Shown: positions 36,793 to 44,592 of the stretch, piece after piece
How positions within the stretch are numbered: position 1 is the stretch's first letter
How the letters are laid out: every line of letters begins with the position of its first letter
DNA from: Ignavibacteriales bacterium
GTDB taxonomy: Bacteria; Bacteroidota; Ignavibacteria; UBA10030; SZUA-254
Direction: 5' to 3'
NCBI GenBank assembly: GCA_016214905.1
Contig: JACRMQ010000001.1
Span: 1-64,000, forward strand
DNA length: 64,000 nucleotides
Program-made: the position numbers and the translations under genes
Notes under the pieces: generated by a model
Told to the model about the DNA's origin: nothing
The model's input: the letters and a program-made list of their open reading frames with translations, nothing else
Database searches by the model: none

Positions 36793-37200
36793 TTAGAATG
36801 TTCCCCTATTTCGCAGCATTAACAAATACATAATTAAGAAAAACAAACCAAATGTGAGAATAATGTAAAGCAATGTATAAATAGCCCCACGTTTTTTCTC
36901 CTCCATTGTCTCCTCTTTAAATTGCTTTTCGATTTCGATATATTTCTTTTTATGAATAAATACAAAATAAAGAGCAATTAAATATGCAACAAATATAATA
37001 ATTTGTTTGGGTAGCGAATCGAATGGCAAACGGAAATTATGTTCTACACAAAGATTGATCAGTGCCAAAAAGGTTAAAATATTGAGAATTAAGAATATTG
37101 ACACGGTGATCATCGCCGTCCATTCGGGTGTACTATCTAAGCCCAGAATCTTTGCCCATCGATATAGTTTATAGAAGACATATTTGTAGAAACGACTCAC
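36793..37200 (-). CDS. Small integral membrane protein, unknown
   Basis: 135 residues starting with GTG at 37200, with AAAGG 9 nt upstream. Three hydrophobic segments, at about 28-48 (MITVSIFLILNILTFLALI), 63-82 (IIIFVAYLIALYFVFI) and 107-128 (IYTLLYIILTFGLFFLIMYL), separated by lysine/glutamate-rich stretches. No family recognised. It follows phoH by 64 bp on the same strand and may be co-transcribed with it. Confidence 0.6.
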   Translation of the reverse strand: MSRFYKYVFYKLYRWAKILGLDSTPEWTAMITVSIFLILNILTFLALINLCVEHNFRLPFDSLPKQIIIFVAYLIALYFVFIHKKKYIEIEKQFKEETMEEKKRGAIYTLLYIILTFGLFFLIMYLLMLRNRGTF

Positions 37201-37264
37201 AGCATATTACCTTTCTTGAACTATTTGTTGTATCTACTCAGAACTGATCGATGCTAATACTGCC

Positions 37265-38233
37265 TCATTCCGTTTTCGTATTTATTTCCGACTTTCCGTT
37301 GGTGTGATATTTATCGTACGCATCGATGATATCTTTTACAAGCTTATGCCGCACAACATCGTTGCGATCAAAATAACAAAATTCAACACCGTCAATTTTG
37401 TGAAGTATTTCCTGAATCTGAACCAAACCCGATGTTGTCTTGGTAGGTAAATCTATTTGAGTGATATCTCCGGTTATTATCGCTTTAGAATTCGCGCCAA
37501 GCCGCGTTAAAAACATTTTCATCTGCAAACTGGTTGCGTTCTGTGCCTCGTCGAGTATAACGAACGCATTATTCAATGTCCGCCCTCGCATATATGCAAG
37601 CGGTACCACCTCTATAACTCTTCGCTCAATATACGCTTTCAATTTGTCGGGAGGAATCATATCATCAAGCGCATCGTAAAGCGGACGCAAATACGGATCG
37701 ACTTTTTCTTTTAAATCTCCCGGCAAAAATCCTAAACTCTCGCCCGCTTCGACAGCCGGACGCGCGAGTATGATCTTTGTAATCTCACGATTCTTTAATG
37801 CGGATACAGCCATTGCAACAGCAAGGTATGTTTTGCCTGTCCCTGCCGGACCAATGGAGAATACGATATCGTTTCTTTTTATCTGATAAATATATTCTCT
37901 TTGTCCAGGTGTTTTCGCGCGGATGATACCGTTTCTGGTGAAAAGAACTGCATCTTCAGTATCCTCAGCGCCTGACTGAGAAACCACACCTTTGGGTAAA
38001 GCCGGTTCACCGTTCACTTTCACAAGATCGATGATTGTTTCAACATCATTAACAGACAGGTTTCCGTTTTTATTTAAGATATATATCAACTCTTTGAAAA
38101 TTTTTTCAAGCTGATCTACTTCTTGCTGATTTCCACGGCAGGTAATTTGGTCTCCCCTGACTGTAACAGTCGCGCTGAACTGTTCTTCCAATATGCGCAG
38201 ATTAGCATCGTTTAAACCGAGTAACCTGAGCAT
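37265..38233 (-). CDS. phoH: PhoH-family ATPase/RNA-associated protein
   Basis: 322 residues from ATG at 38233, which has GAAGGAG 5 nt upstream; the frame extends to a TTG at 38269 with a poorer site. The N-terminal region (about 20-70) looks like a KH-type RNA-binding fold; the P-loop ATPase core follows, with SIGPAGTGKTYLAVAMAV, the Walker B VILDEAQNA and TGDITQIDLP. Bacterial PhoH/YbeZ proteins take part in rRNA maturation, commonly beside ybeY; ybeY is not seen here. Confidence 0.9.
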   Translation of the reverse strand: MLRLLGLNDANLRILEEQFSATVTVRGDQITCRGNQQEVDQLEKIFKELIYILNKNGNLSVNDVETIIDLVKVNGEPALPKGVVSQSGAEDTEDAVLFTRNGIIRAKTPGQREYIYQIKRNDIVFSIGPAGTGKTYLAVAMAVSALKNREITKIILARPAVEAGESLGFLPGDLKEKVDPYLRPLYDALDDMIPPDKLKAYIERRVIEVVPLAYMRGRTLNNAFVILDEAQNATSLQMKMFLTRLGANSKAIITGDITQIDLPTKTTSGLVQIQEILHKIDGVEFCYFDRNDVVRHKLVKDIIDAYDKYHTNGKSEINTKTE

Positions 38234-38304
38234 ATCCACTCCTTCGGCTTTTATTTTTTTATCGACCAATTATTCAGTTCTCTCCTTTTTAATAACTGTT
38301 TATA

Positions 38305-38349
38305 AAAGAAAGAAACCCTTCTCTCATAAAAAATGAGGAAGGGTTTCTC
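38305..38349 (-). terminator. Intrinsic terminator after the LysM protein gene
   Basis: A stem of 15 or more pairs, including GAAACCCTTC/GAAGGGTTTC and CTCAT/ATGAG (about 38312-38348), ends on the minus strand in TTCTTTTA. It separates the lipoprotein-LysM pair from phoH. Confidence 0.9.
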
Positions 38350-38402
38350 ATATATAATGCTTATGTAAACAAACTATTTATTTTGACCGACGCTCGCGCG
38401 AT

Positions 38403-39173
38403 TTATGGTTTCTTTTCTTCTACCGGTGCTGCTTCAACCGGCGCAGCAGCTACTTTTTGTCTGTAATACCGATTTGCTGCCGATTTCTCTTCTTTGCTTA
38501 ATTCCTTTCCATCAGGAATCTTTAATACCCATTTTGGTTTAATTACATCAGGGTCTTTAATCTTATCGCGGTTACCCTGCCAGATTTTGGGCCACATCCA
38601 TGCGTTGGCATAGATATCTTTTTTCTTGGCAATGTTCCAGAGGCAATCTCTGTCTCTGCCCCATGTACCGACGGTATAGGTTTTTTCTTTCTGGATACTG
38701 TTCATCAAACCGGTAATTTTATCCTGCAAAGCTTTTACTCTATCGCCATAACGAGGTATTAAAGAAATCTTGCTTGCCGCCATTTCCTTTATCCGGGCAT
38801 CCAATTTTTCTAATTCATCTTTATAATTGACGAGTTCAGCATCGGACATACGTTGAAGTTCAGCAATCCGATTTTCCATCTGAGTTAATTCTTTATCGAA
38901 TGCTTCCACATCAGCACGCGTAACACCGAGTGATGCGTATAAAGCATCTTCGCAAGCCAATATATCAACATCAAGTTTCTGAGATTGGATCTTCAATCCA
39001 TCAACTTCACCTGTTAATTTTGTAAGTTCCGCCTGCAAATTAGCTTGCTTCTCTTTCAAAGTTTTCATCTGCTCTTGCCATTGTTCTTTGGTCATCTCTT
39101 CTTGAGCAATCAATGGAGTAACCGTTACGAAAAGAACGAACACGAATAACGAAAGTAATAAGATCTTTTTCAT
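38403..39173 (-). CDS. Periplasmic coiled-coil protein with LysM-like domain
   Basis: 256 residues. Signal peptide at about 3-23 (ILLLSLFVFVLFVTVTPLIAQ). Residues 30-165 are heptad-rich coiled coil (TLKEKQANLQAELTKLTGEV and ELTQMENRIAELQR). A LysM-like domain follows at about 168-225 with YTVGTWGRDRDCLWNIAKK, ANAWMWPKIWQGN, and PKWVLKIPDG, the usual spacing of the motif. The tail is Ala/Pro/Val-rich with PVEAAPVEEKKP. LysM suggests peptidoglycan contact. It starts 1 bp after the small lipoprotein gene, so they form a pair, probably linking outer membrane and wall. Confidence 0.78.
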   Translation of the reverse strand: MKKILLLSLFVFVLFVTVTPLIAQEEMTKEQWQEQMKTLKEKQANLQAELTKLTGEVDGLKIQSQKLDVDILACEDALYASLGVTRADVEAFDKELTQMENRIAELQRMSDAELVNYKDELEKLDARIKEMAASKISLIPRYGDRVKALQDKITGLMNSIQKEKTYTVGTWGRDRDCLWNIAKKKDIYANAWMWPKIWQGNRDKIKDPDVIKPKWVLKIPDGKELSKEEKSAANRYYRQKVAAAPVEAAPVEEKKP

Positions 39174-39174
39174 A

Positions 39175-39435
39175 TTATTGACCTAATCCTTTCTTCACGG
39201 CTTCCTGATCGGATTGGCATTGCTGAAGCTTACCGTTCTTCTCAGCCACTTGCTTTTCAATGGAAGCTTTTTCCGATTTTTTCTCTTTTATTTGATTCTC
39301 AAGAGCACTGACCTGTGCTTTTAAAGAATTTAGCTGCTGCAGCTCTTCTTCGGATGGGGAGCTGGAACAACTGGAAATCAGCATCCCACCCGTAATAAGC
39401 GAAACAACGAGTGTTAGTTTAACGAATTTTTTCAT
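39175..39435 (-). CDS. Small coiled-coil lipoprotein (Lpp-like)
   Basis: 86 residues. Signal peptide with lipobox ISSC (the cysteine near residue 23, followed by SSSPSEEE), then a continuous heptad coiled coil (LNSLKAQVSALENQIKEKK and following). Same plan as Lpp/Braun-type or SlyB-like small lipoproteins, but no C-terminal lysine for peptidoglycan attachment (it ends KKGLGQ). Followed immediately by the LysM/coiled-coil gene; own promoter at 39483-39511. Confidence 0.8.
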   Translation of the reverse strand: MKKFVKLTLVVSLITGGMLISSCSSSPSEEELQQLNSLKAQVSALENQIKEKKSEKASIEKQVAEKNGKLQQCQSDQEAVKKGLGQ

Positions 39436-39482
39436 GAAACTCTCCTATATTAGTTCCTATATCCTGTATCAAATTGTAATTG

Positions 39483-39511
39483 AAAATAAGAAATAAATTG
39501 AATTTTGTCAA
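39483..39511 (-). promoter_or_regulatory. Sigma70-type promoter of the lipoprotein/LysM pair
   Basis: On the minus strand TTGACA (39511-39506), 17-bp spacer, TATTTT (39488-39483), about 48 bp upstream of the ATG at 39435. Confidence 0.7.
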
Positions 39512-39545
39512 GGTTTCCACAAAATAAAGTTTTCAACACCCTTTT

Positions 39546-40265
39546 CTATAAAAGTCCTTTTTCAGCAAAACTGGCGTATTTATCGCGTGCAAGGATAATA
39601 TGATCGTTTAAAGGAATTCCGAGTATTTTACCAGCCTCGCCAATTTGACGTGTAATTTGGATATCATCGGCGCTTGGTTCCGGATTTCCGCTTGGATGAT
39701 TATGCAATATTATGATGCTTGCCGCAGTCTCGATTATGGCATGTTTAAATACTTCGCGCGGGTGCACTAGAGAACTATTTAATATTCCAGTTGTGATAAT
39801 TTTATCAGAAAGTAAATGATTCGCGCTATCCAATAAAAGAACCTTGAAGATTTCTTGCTGCGCATCTTGTAATAGTGGTTGGTACAAAGCTACAACGTCG
39901 ATCGGAGAAGAAATAGTAATACGTTTTTTTTCTTTTTCGATTGCCGAGCGTCTGCCTATCTCAAATGCGGCAACAAGTGCGATCGCTTTCGATTTTCCCA
40001 TTCCTTTGAATTTCTGCAGTTCATTATATGTCCGCTTGGCTAACCTATCTAGCGTATCATATTCTTTTAAGACCGTCTTCCCGAGATCAACCGCCGTAAT
40101 TTTGCCGGCTCCGGTCCTAAATAATATCGCGAGCAGTTCCGCATCTGATAGCGCTTCACTGCCGTGACGCATAAGTTTTTCACGAGGACGCTCCTCAATC
40201 GGCCAGTCTGTAATTTTTTGATGGTAAGATGACGGCTCGCTGACTTTTTTTATTTTTGTAGTCAC
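39546..40265 (-). CDS. radC: RadC-family JAB-domain protein
   Basis: 239 residues starting with GTG at 40265 behind a strong GGGGAG site. N-terminal UPF0758/HhH region with DWPIEERPREKLMRHGSEAL, DAELLAILFRTGAG and FKGMGKSKAIAL, then the JAB/MPN metalloprotease-like domain with ILHNHPSGNPEPSADDI (metal-binding His, His, Asp). The name RadC is historical; its repair role is unproven. It begins 21 bp after the LivJ-like gene ends on the same strand. Nothing around it suggests a mobile element. Confidence 0.93.
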   Translation of the reverse strand: MTTKIKKVSEPSSYHQKITDWPIEERPREKLMRHGSEALSDAELLAILFRTGAGKITAVDLGKTVLKEYDTLDRLAKRTYNELQKFKGMGKSKAIALVAAFEIGRRSAIEKEKKRITISSPIDVVALYQPLLQDAQQEIFKVLLLDSANHLLSDKIITTGILNSSLVHPREVFKHAIIETAASIIILHNHPSGNPEPSADDIQITRQIGEAGKILGIPLNDHIILARDKYASFAEKGLL

Positions 40266-40285
40266 AACACTCCCCTTTCTTTAAA

Positions 40286-42094
40286 TCATTTTAATTCATC
40301 GAAAGATATATCTTCTAATTTTTCAATTTCACCATTAATAAATTGCATGATGTACATCTCATCATTAATGCGGTTTTCGGTAAACGATATCCTCCGGTGA
40401 ATACCTTGAAATTGTTTTCCGCTTTGTAAGGAATGAACTACTGCCTCGCGTGTGATATTTCCATCGGATATTTTGTTTAAAATAAGCCGACAAGCATCGT
40501 ATCCGATTATGGAATAACGCGAAGGCCGCTTTTTCATTTCATGAATAAATATATTCTCAACCGATTTGTATCTCGAATCGTTTTCATCAAAATATGAATC
40601 GGTAATAAATATGATTCCGTTCAGGTAACGCTTGTTCGCCTCAAGATTTCCCGGTGCATACCATTCATTGCTGCCGAACAATTGCGTCTTGATATTAAAA
40701 TAATTGATCTGTGAAGCGAGAACTCCGATATCTTCCTGATCAGAAATTGCTAAGAACAATCCTTGAATTGAAGTAATAGGAATCTTTAAATTTTCTTCGG
40801 ACTTTTTACTTCCCTGTAAAGCCAAACCGCTTTTCCTGATATTATAAAATTGTTCGCTTAAGTCGGTGGAACCTTTTGCATAATACTGAATGTCCGCTAT
40901 CTTTGCGCCTAACTTTTCCGCTTCCTTCCTGAATGCATCTGCCGAAGATTTGCCGACTGTTTCACCTGAAGCAAGAATAGCGATTGTTTTTAATTTCAGC
41001 TTCTTGACAATATAACGTGCTAGCAGTCTGCCCCGTACTTCATAATCGGGATTTAGCTGGAAAACATATTTTCCTTTTGAAGCAATTCCCACGGCAGTTG
41101 CGGTTGGAGCGAATAGGGGCATGCTCAATCTGGCAGATTCTTCTGCAATCCGCATTGTCTCGTCACTACCCAACGATCCGATTACAGAGATTACATCTTC
41201 GTCATCTGCGAGTTTTCTAAATTCTTTAACCGCAACCGATAAATTCCTGTCGGTATCACGAACATCCAATAATGCTTGTGGTGCTGTACTGTTTTGTATA
41301 GTGTACTCACTCAACGCGAATTTTATTCCATCCAACAACTCATTTGAGATAACCTGCATGCTGCCACCGCTTGTCTGTTTGGAAAATGGAAGCAATACAC
41401 CGATTTTTATACTCTTCCCTGTTTGCAGACGGAAATCTAATCGTTGATATAGACCTGTATAATAACTGCTACTGTCTCTCTGTAGAACTTCCTTAACAAG
41501 CTTTTGAGCATCGTTTATCTTTCCGATGTGGTAATATTTCTCGGCTAATTTCAAATGTATGAAATCAACCATACGAATTGCCTTTGTGCTTTTTAGGATA
41601 TTATTCAAATCATCAGCGGTGAGATATTTATCGGTTATCTCATTCAATAATTTTTCCGATTTCGAACTCAACGAAGTATCGTCCCCGCTTTCGATGCAAT
41701 CGCGCAAGGCGATAGCTGATTCATAATTCTTTTGAAGGTATAAGTAATCCACCGCGAGCGTGAATAACGCATCGCTTGAGTAAGACGATGATGGAAATAA
41801 TTTCAATAAATCTTTCAAGATCAAGATGGATGCTTTGAATCTCTTCATCTTTTGCAACGTTTTCCCGGCCATCATGTACGATCCGGTTGTTCTTTGATGA
41901 ATTGTTTTTTGATTCATTAAAGAATCAAAGATGTTGAATGCTTCTTCGTATCGTTTGTTTTGAAAATACTTTAAACCGGTGGTGAAATATTTCTCTGCCA
42001 CAGCGTCGTAATGGAATTTATCCTGTGCATCGCAGTAATAACAGGAGAGCAGAATAAAAACAATTATTGATATTTTGGATAATTTATATTTCAT
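40286..42094 (-). CDS. LivJ/LppC-like periplasmic binding protein with N-terminal TPR region
   Basis: 602 residues. Signal peptide (ISIIVFILLSCYYCDAQ), possibly a lipoprotein if the LLSC cysteine is modified. Residues about 25-215 form TPR-like helices (GLKYFQNKRYEEAFNIF, AEKYYHIGKINDAQKLV). The rest is a type I periplasmic-binding fold beginning IKIGVLLPFSKQTSGGSMQ, with VISVIGSLGSDETMRIAE and LPLFAPTATAVG-like segments. The plan recalls LppC/LpoA-type activators of penicillin-binding proteins, but no permease partner of branched-amino-acid type is nearby; the ABC pair upstream (42131-44532) looks unrelated to LivHM. Confidence 0.78.
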   Translation of the reverse strand: MKYKLSKISIIVFILLSCYYCDAQDKFHYDAVAEKYFTTGLKYFQNKRYEEAFNIFDSLMNQKTIHQRTTGSYMMAGKTLQKMKRFKASILILKDLLKLFPSSSYSSDALFTLAVDYLYLQKNYESAIALRDCIESGDDTSLSSKSEKLLNEITDKYLTADDLNNILKSTKAIRMVDFIHLKLAEKYYHIGKINDAQKLVKEVLQRDSSSYYTGLYQRLDFRLQTGKSIKIGVLLPFSKQTSGGSMQVISNELLDGIKFALSEYTIQNSTAPQALLDVRDTDRNLSVAVKEFRKLADDEDVISVIGSLGSDETMRIAEESARLSMPLFAPTATAVGIASKGKYVFQLNPDYEVRGRLLARYIVKKLKLKTIAILASGETVGKSSADAFRKEAEKLGAKIADIQYYAKGSTDLSEQFYNIRKSGLALQGSKKSEENLKIPITSIQGLFLAISDQEDIGVLASQINYFNIKTQLFGSNEWYAPGNLEANKRYLNGIIFITDSYFDENDSRYKSVENIFIHEMKKRPSRYSIIGYDACRLILNKISDGNITREAVVHSLQSGKQFQGIHRRISFTENRINDEMYIMQFINGEIEKLEDISFDELK

Positions 42095-42130
42095 CTAAAA
42101 ATATTACAGAAATTATCGGATATTTCCAAT

Positions 42131-43816
42131 CTAATAATCACGTCTCATTGTCCTGATCCCTGTTATAAGGAAAAAGGATCCAACTACTCCGGATACCAGG
42201 ATAAACGAAGCGGTTGAGATGAATAACGAATTTAATTCAAACGGCACACCTTTCAGCATGTAAGCAAAGAACCCGTTTAAAGGAATAAATGTTGATGCGA
42301 CTAATAACGTCAGATATATGATGCTTAACAAAAATATCAACGTGGCATTTTGCGACGATGCAATCCGTATAGGATTTTTCTCTTTAAAATCGGCAAAATA
42401 AGATCCCATTCCAAGATTCATACTTACAGAAATAAACGCCACCGACGCTGTAAGAAGAGCGGCGGAATTTACCAGAACAGGAAATTCCATCAAAGATCTG
42501 TGAGAAAATAAAACCAATAATTCACTTAACAATAAAACAGGCACAAACCAAATCCAATATTTCAGCATAAATATTTTATTCCGCTTGACCGGAGAAGATA
42601 ATACCGACCAGAAATTCGGTCCCTCTATGCTCATGCTGGGATATATAAATCTCAACGCAATAGATACAATTAGAAAAGAATTGAATAAAAGAACTACCAT
42701 ATATGAAACAGTTTGTAGAAATGGCATATTCTGTTTAAGGTTTATGTTTGAGATGCTCACCATAAATAAAAGTACTAGCAGAGTGATTATACCAGAGTGA
42801 ATCCATTGGCTTGGTTCACGTACGAACTGCCAGAATTCTTTCTTCAACAGGACACTCGATTGTAAATTGATTTTAGATTTTCGCTCTAAAGAGAATACGC
42901 GCGGTTTTTCTCGTTTCGTGTTTCCTGATGCGCTAAATTCCAATGAAGCTAACCAACTCGTGAAAAATATTTTTTTTCCAACCAATACCATTGCGCAGAA
43001 CAAAATAATCGTTGTTATAAGAATTAGAATTGTGTACGAAAATGCCAAAGCATGATCCCCTTTCATCGTCCAATACAATGACTCGGCAATCCAATAATTT
43101 GGCAAATATTTTGTCATCCAGTGGTCGAGATAACCGAAATATTGATCGAGATTGGGATAATGCTGTAATATTCTCGCGACGAGTTTGAGCGGACTCGTTA
43201 TGGTAAAATAACCGGTGAGAAATCCGATATACAACATTGTTAAAAGAGCAACTAATTTTTTAACTCCGATTCGCCCAGCATATCTTACCAAAAATAATAT
43301 CAGTATCACCGCGAGACATCCTGCTATCAGCATGAACGGAATCAACATCAAAAATAATGTCCGTAAATAGAACAGCCAATCCATGTGGAAATGCGATCCG
43401 TAACCAAGAAGCACTGCGAACGCTATGATAAAAAATGCCGATGAGCTGTAAAAAAAGTTATCGAAGAATTTTATCAAAAATAGTTCGGTATGGCTCACCG
43501 GTTTTGTCATGTAATATTGGACCTCGCTGGAACGGTAAAAAGTGGCGTACGATACGATAATATTTCCGACATTGATCGACACAAAATAGACGAAAAGTAT
43601 CATCGAGAGAAAACGATGAAGCAGGAATGAACCTAATTTTGCCGTATCCAACAAGTAATCTGTTCCAACACGAGTAGCGTAAAATGCACCTAACGCAAAA
43701 CCACCGAATATTATTGCAGACGCGAGATTCCGGAAAATATTTTTTACCTTCAACTCAAACGACTGTTTCAGAAACGATAATATTTTAAAACGCGCGATGT
43801 GAATTAAGATTTTCAT
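42131..43816 (-). CDS. ABC transporter permease (exporter type)
   Basis: 561 residues with about twelve hydrophobic segments in two groups, residues 30-260 and 335-555, separated by a charged region near 285-320 (GNTKREKPRVFSLERKSKI). Resembles the large ABC-2 type permease family that pairs with single ATPases in export. Substrate unknown. The ATG overlaps the stop of the ATPase gene as ATGA, so the two proteins form one transporter. Confidence 0.82.
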   Translation of the reverse strand: MKILIHIARFKILSFLKQSFELKVKNIFRNLASAIIFGGFALGAFYATRVGTDYLLDTAKLGSFLLHRFLSMILFVYFVSINVGNIIVSYATFYRSSEVQYYMTKPVSHTELFLIKFFDNFFYSSSAFFIIAFAVLLGYGSHFHMDWLFYLRTLFLMLIPFMLIAGCLAVILILFLVRYAGRIGVKKLVALLTMLYIGFLTGYFTITSPLKLVARILQHYPNLDQYFGYLDHWMTKYLPNYWIAESLYWTMKGDHALAFSYTILILITTIILFCAMVLVGKKIFFTSWLASLEFSASGNTKREKPRVFSLERKSKINLQSSVLLKKEFWQFVREPSQWIHSGIITLLVLLFMVSISNINLKQNMPFLQTVSYMVVLLFNSFLIVSIALRFIYPSMSIEGPNFWSVLSSPVKRNKIFMLKYWIWFVPVLLLSELLVLFSHRSLMEFPVLVNSAALLTASVAFISVSMNLGMGSYFADFKEKNPIRIASSQNATLIFLLSIIYLTLLVASTFIPLNGFFAYMLKGVPFELNSLFISTASFILVSGVVGSFFLITGIRTMRRDY

Positions 43817-44532
43817 TTCGTTAGCTCAAGAAAAACCGATTCAAATTTACCATCCCCGCTTTTTTCAACCATTTTTATGTCATTTGTCGGTCCTTCATAT
43901 ATTAATCTGCCATCCTTTATAATTCCTATCCTATCACATAACTCCTCGGCAACAGGTAAGCTGTGAGTTGACATGAATATCGTAATACCCTTTTTTGATT
44001 TTTCTTTGAAGGTAGTTTTTACAATATGAGCGCTGCGCGGGTCGAGTCCAACCATCGGTTCGTCTATCACTAAGACTCGTGGTTCGTGCAACAGTGCCGC
44101 TGCTATAACCACTCTCTGGCGCATCCCTTGAGAATAATTTTCTGTCCGCTGATCTATCCAAGAACCGATTTCAAATAATTCCAATAACTCCTTAATTTTC
44201 TTAGTTGCCTTGTCATGATCAACGCTGTACAATCCGGCACTAAAATATAAAAATTCTCTTCCTGTCAATTTTTCGTATAAGAACGGTTGATCAGGAATGT
44301 ACCCTATCTTATGCTTCGCCTCAAGTGGTTGTTTCAGGATATCGTAACCATCGACTACAATCGAACCGGAAGTTGGAATGAATAAACCGGTCATCATTTT
44401 AATCGTCGTTGTTTTACCCGCTCCGTTTGGTCCAAGGAAACCATAAAATTCCCCCGTTCCGATATTGATCGATAAATCGTTTACTGCCGTAAAATTGCCG
44501 AATCTTTTTGTTAATTTTGATATTTGAATCAT
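43813..44532 (-). CDS. ABC transporter ATP-binding protein
   Basis: 239 residues: Walker A GPNGAGKTTTIKMM, Q-loop IPDQPFLYEKLTG, ABC signature YSQGMRQRVVIAAAL, Walker B RVLVIDEPMVGLD, and the switch histidine in FMSTHSL. Closest in type to the ABC-2 exporter ATPases (CcmA/DrrA-like). Overlaps the permease gene by 4 bp. Confidence 0.94.
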   Translation of the reverse strand: MIQISKLTKRFGNFTAVNDLSINIGTGEFYGFLGPNGAGKTTTIKMMTGLFIPTSGSIVVDGYDILKQPLEAKHKIGYIPDQPFLYEKLTGREFLYFSAGLYSVDHDKATKKIKELLELFEIGSWIDQRTENYSQGMRQRVVIAAALLHEPRVLVIDEPMVGLDPRSAHIVKTTFKEKSKKGITIFMSTHSLPVAEELCDRIGIIKDGRLIYEGPTNDIKMVEKSGDGKFESVFLELTK

Positions 44533-44592
44533 CTCGTCTCAATCTTTTTTATTTAATGTTTCAAATATTTTTGAAAGATGCAAAAATCAACA

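Noticed and set aside
40017-40265. RadC as a marker of a genomic island
   Set aside because: RadC copies occur on mobile elements, but here the neighbours are housekeeping and envelope genes with similar base composition, and no integrase or att-like repeat is near the tRNA or the gene.
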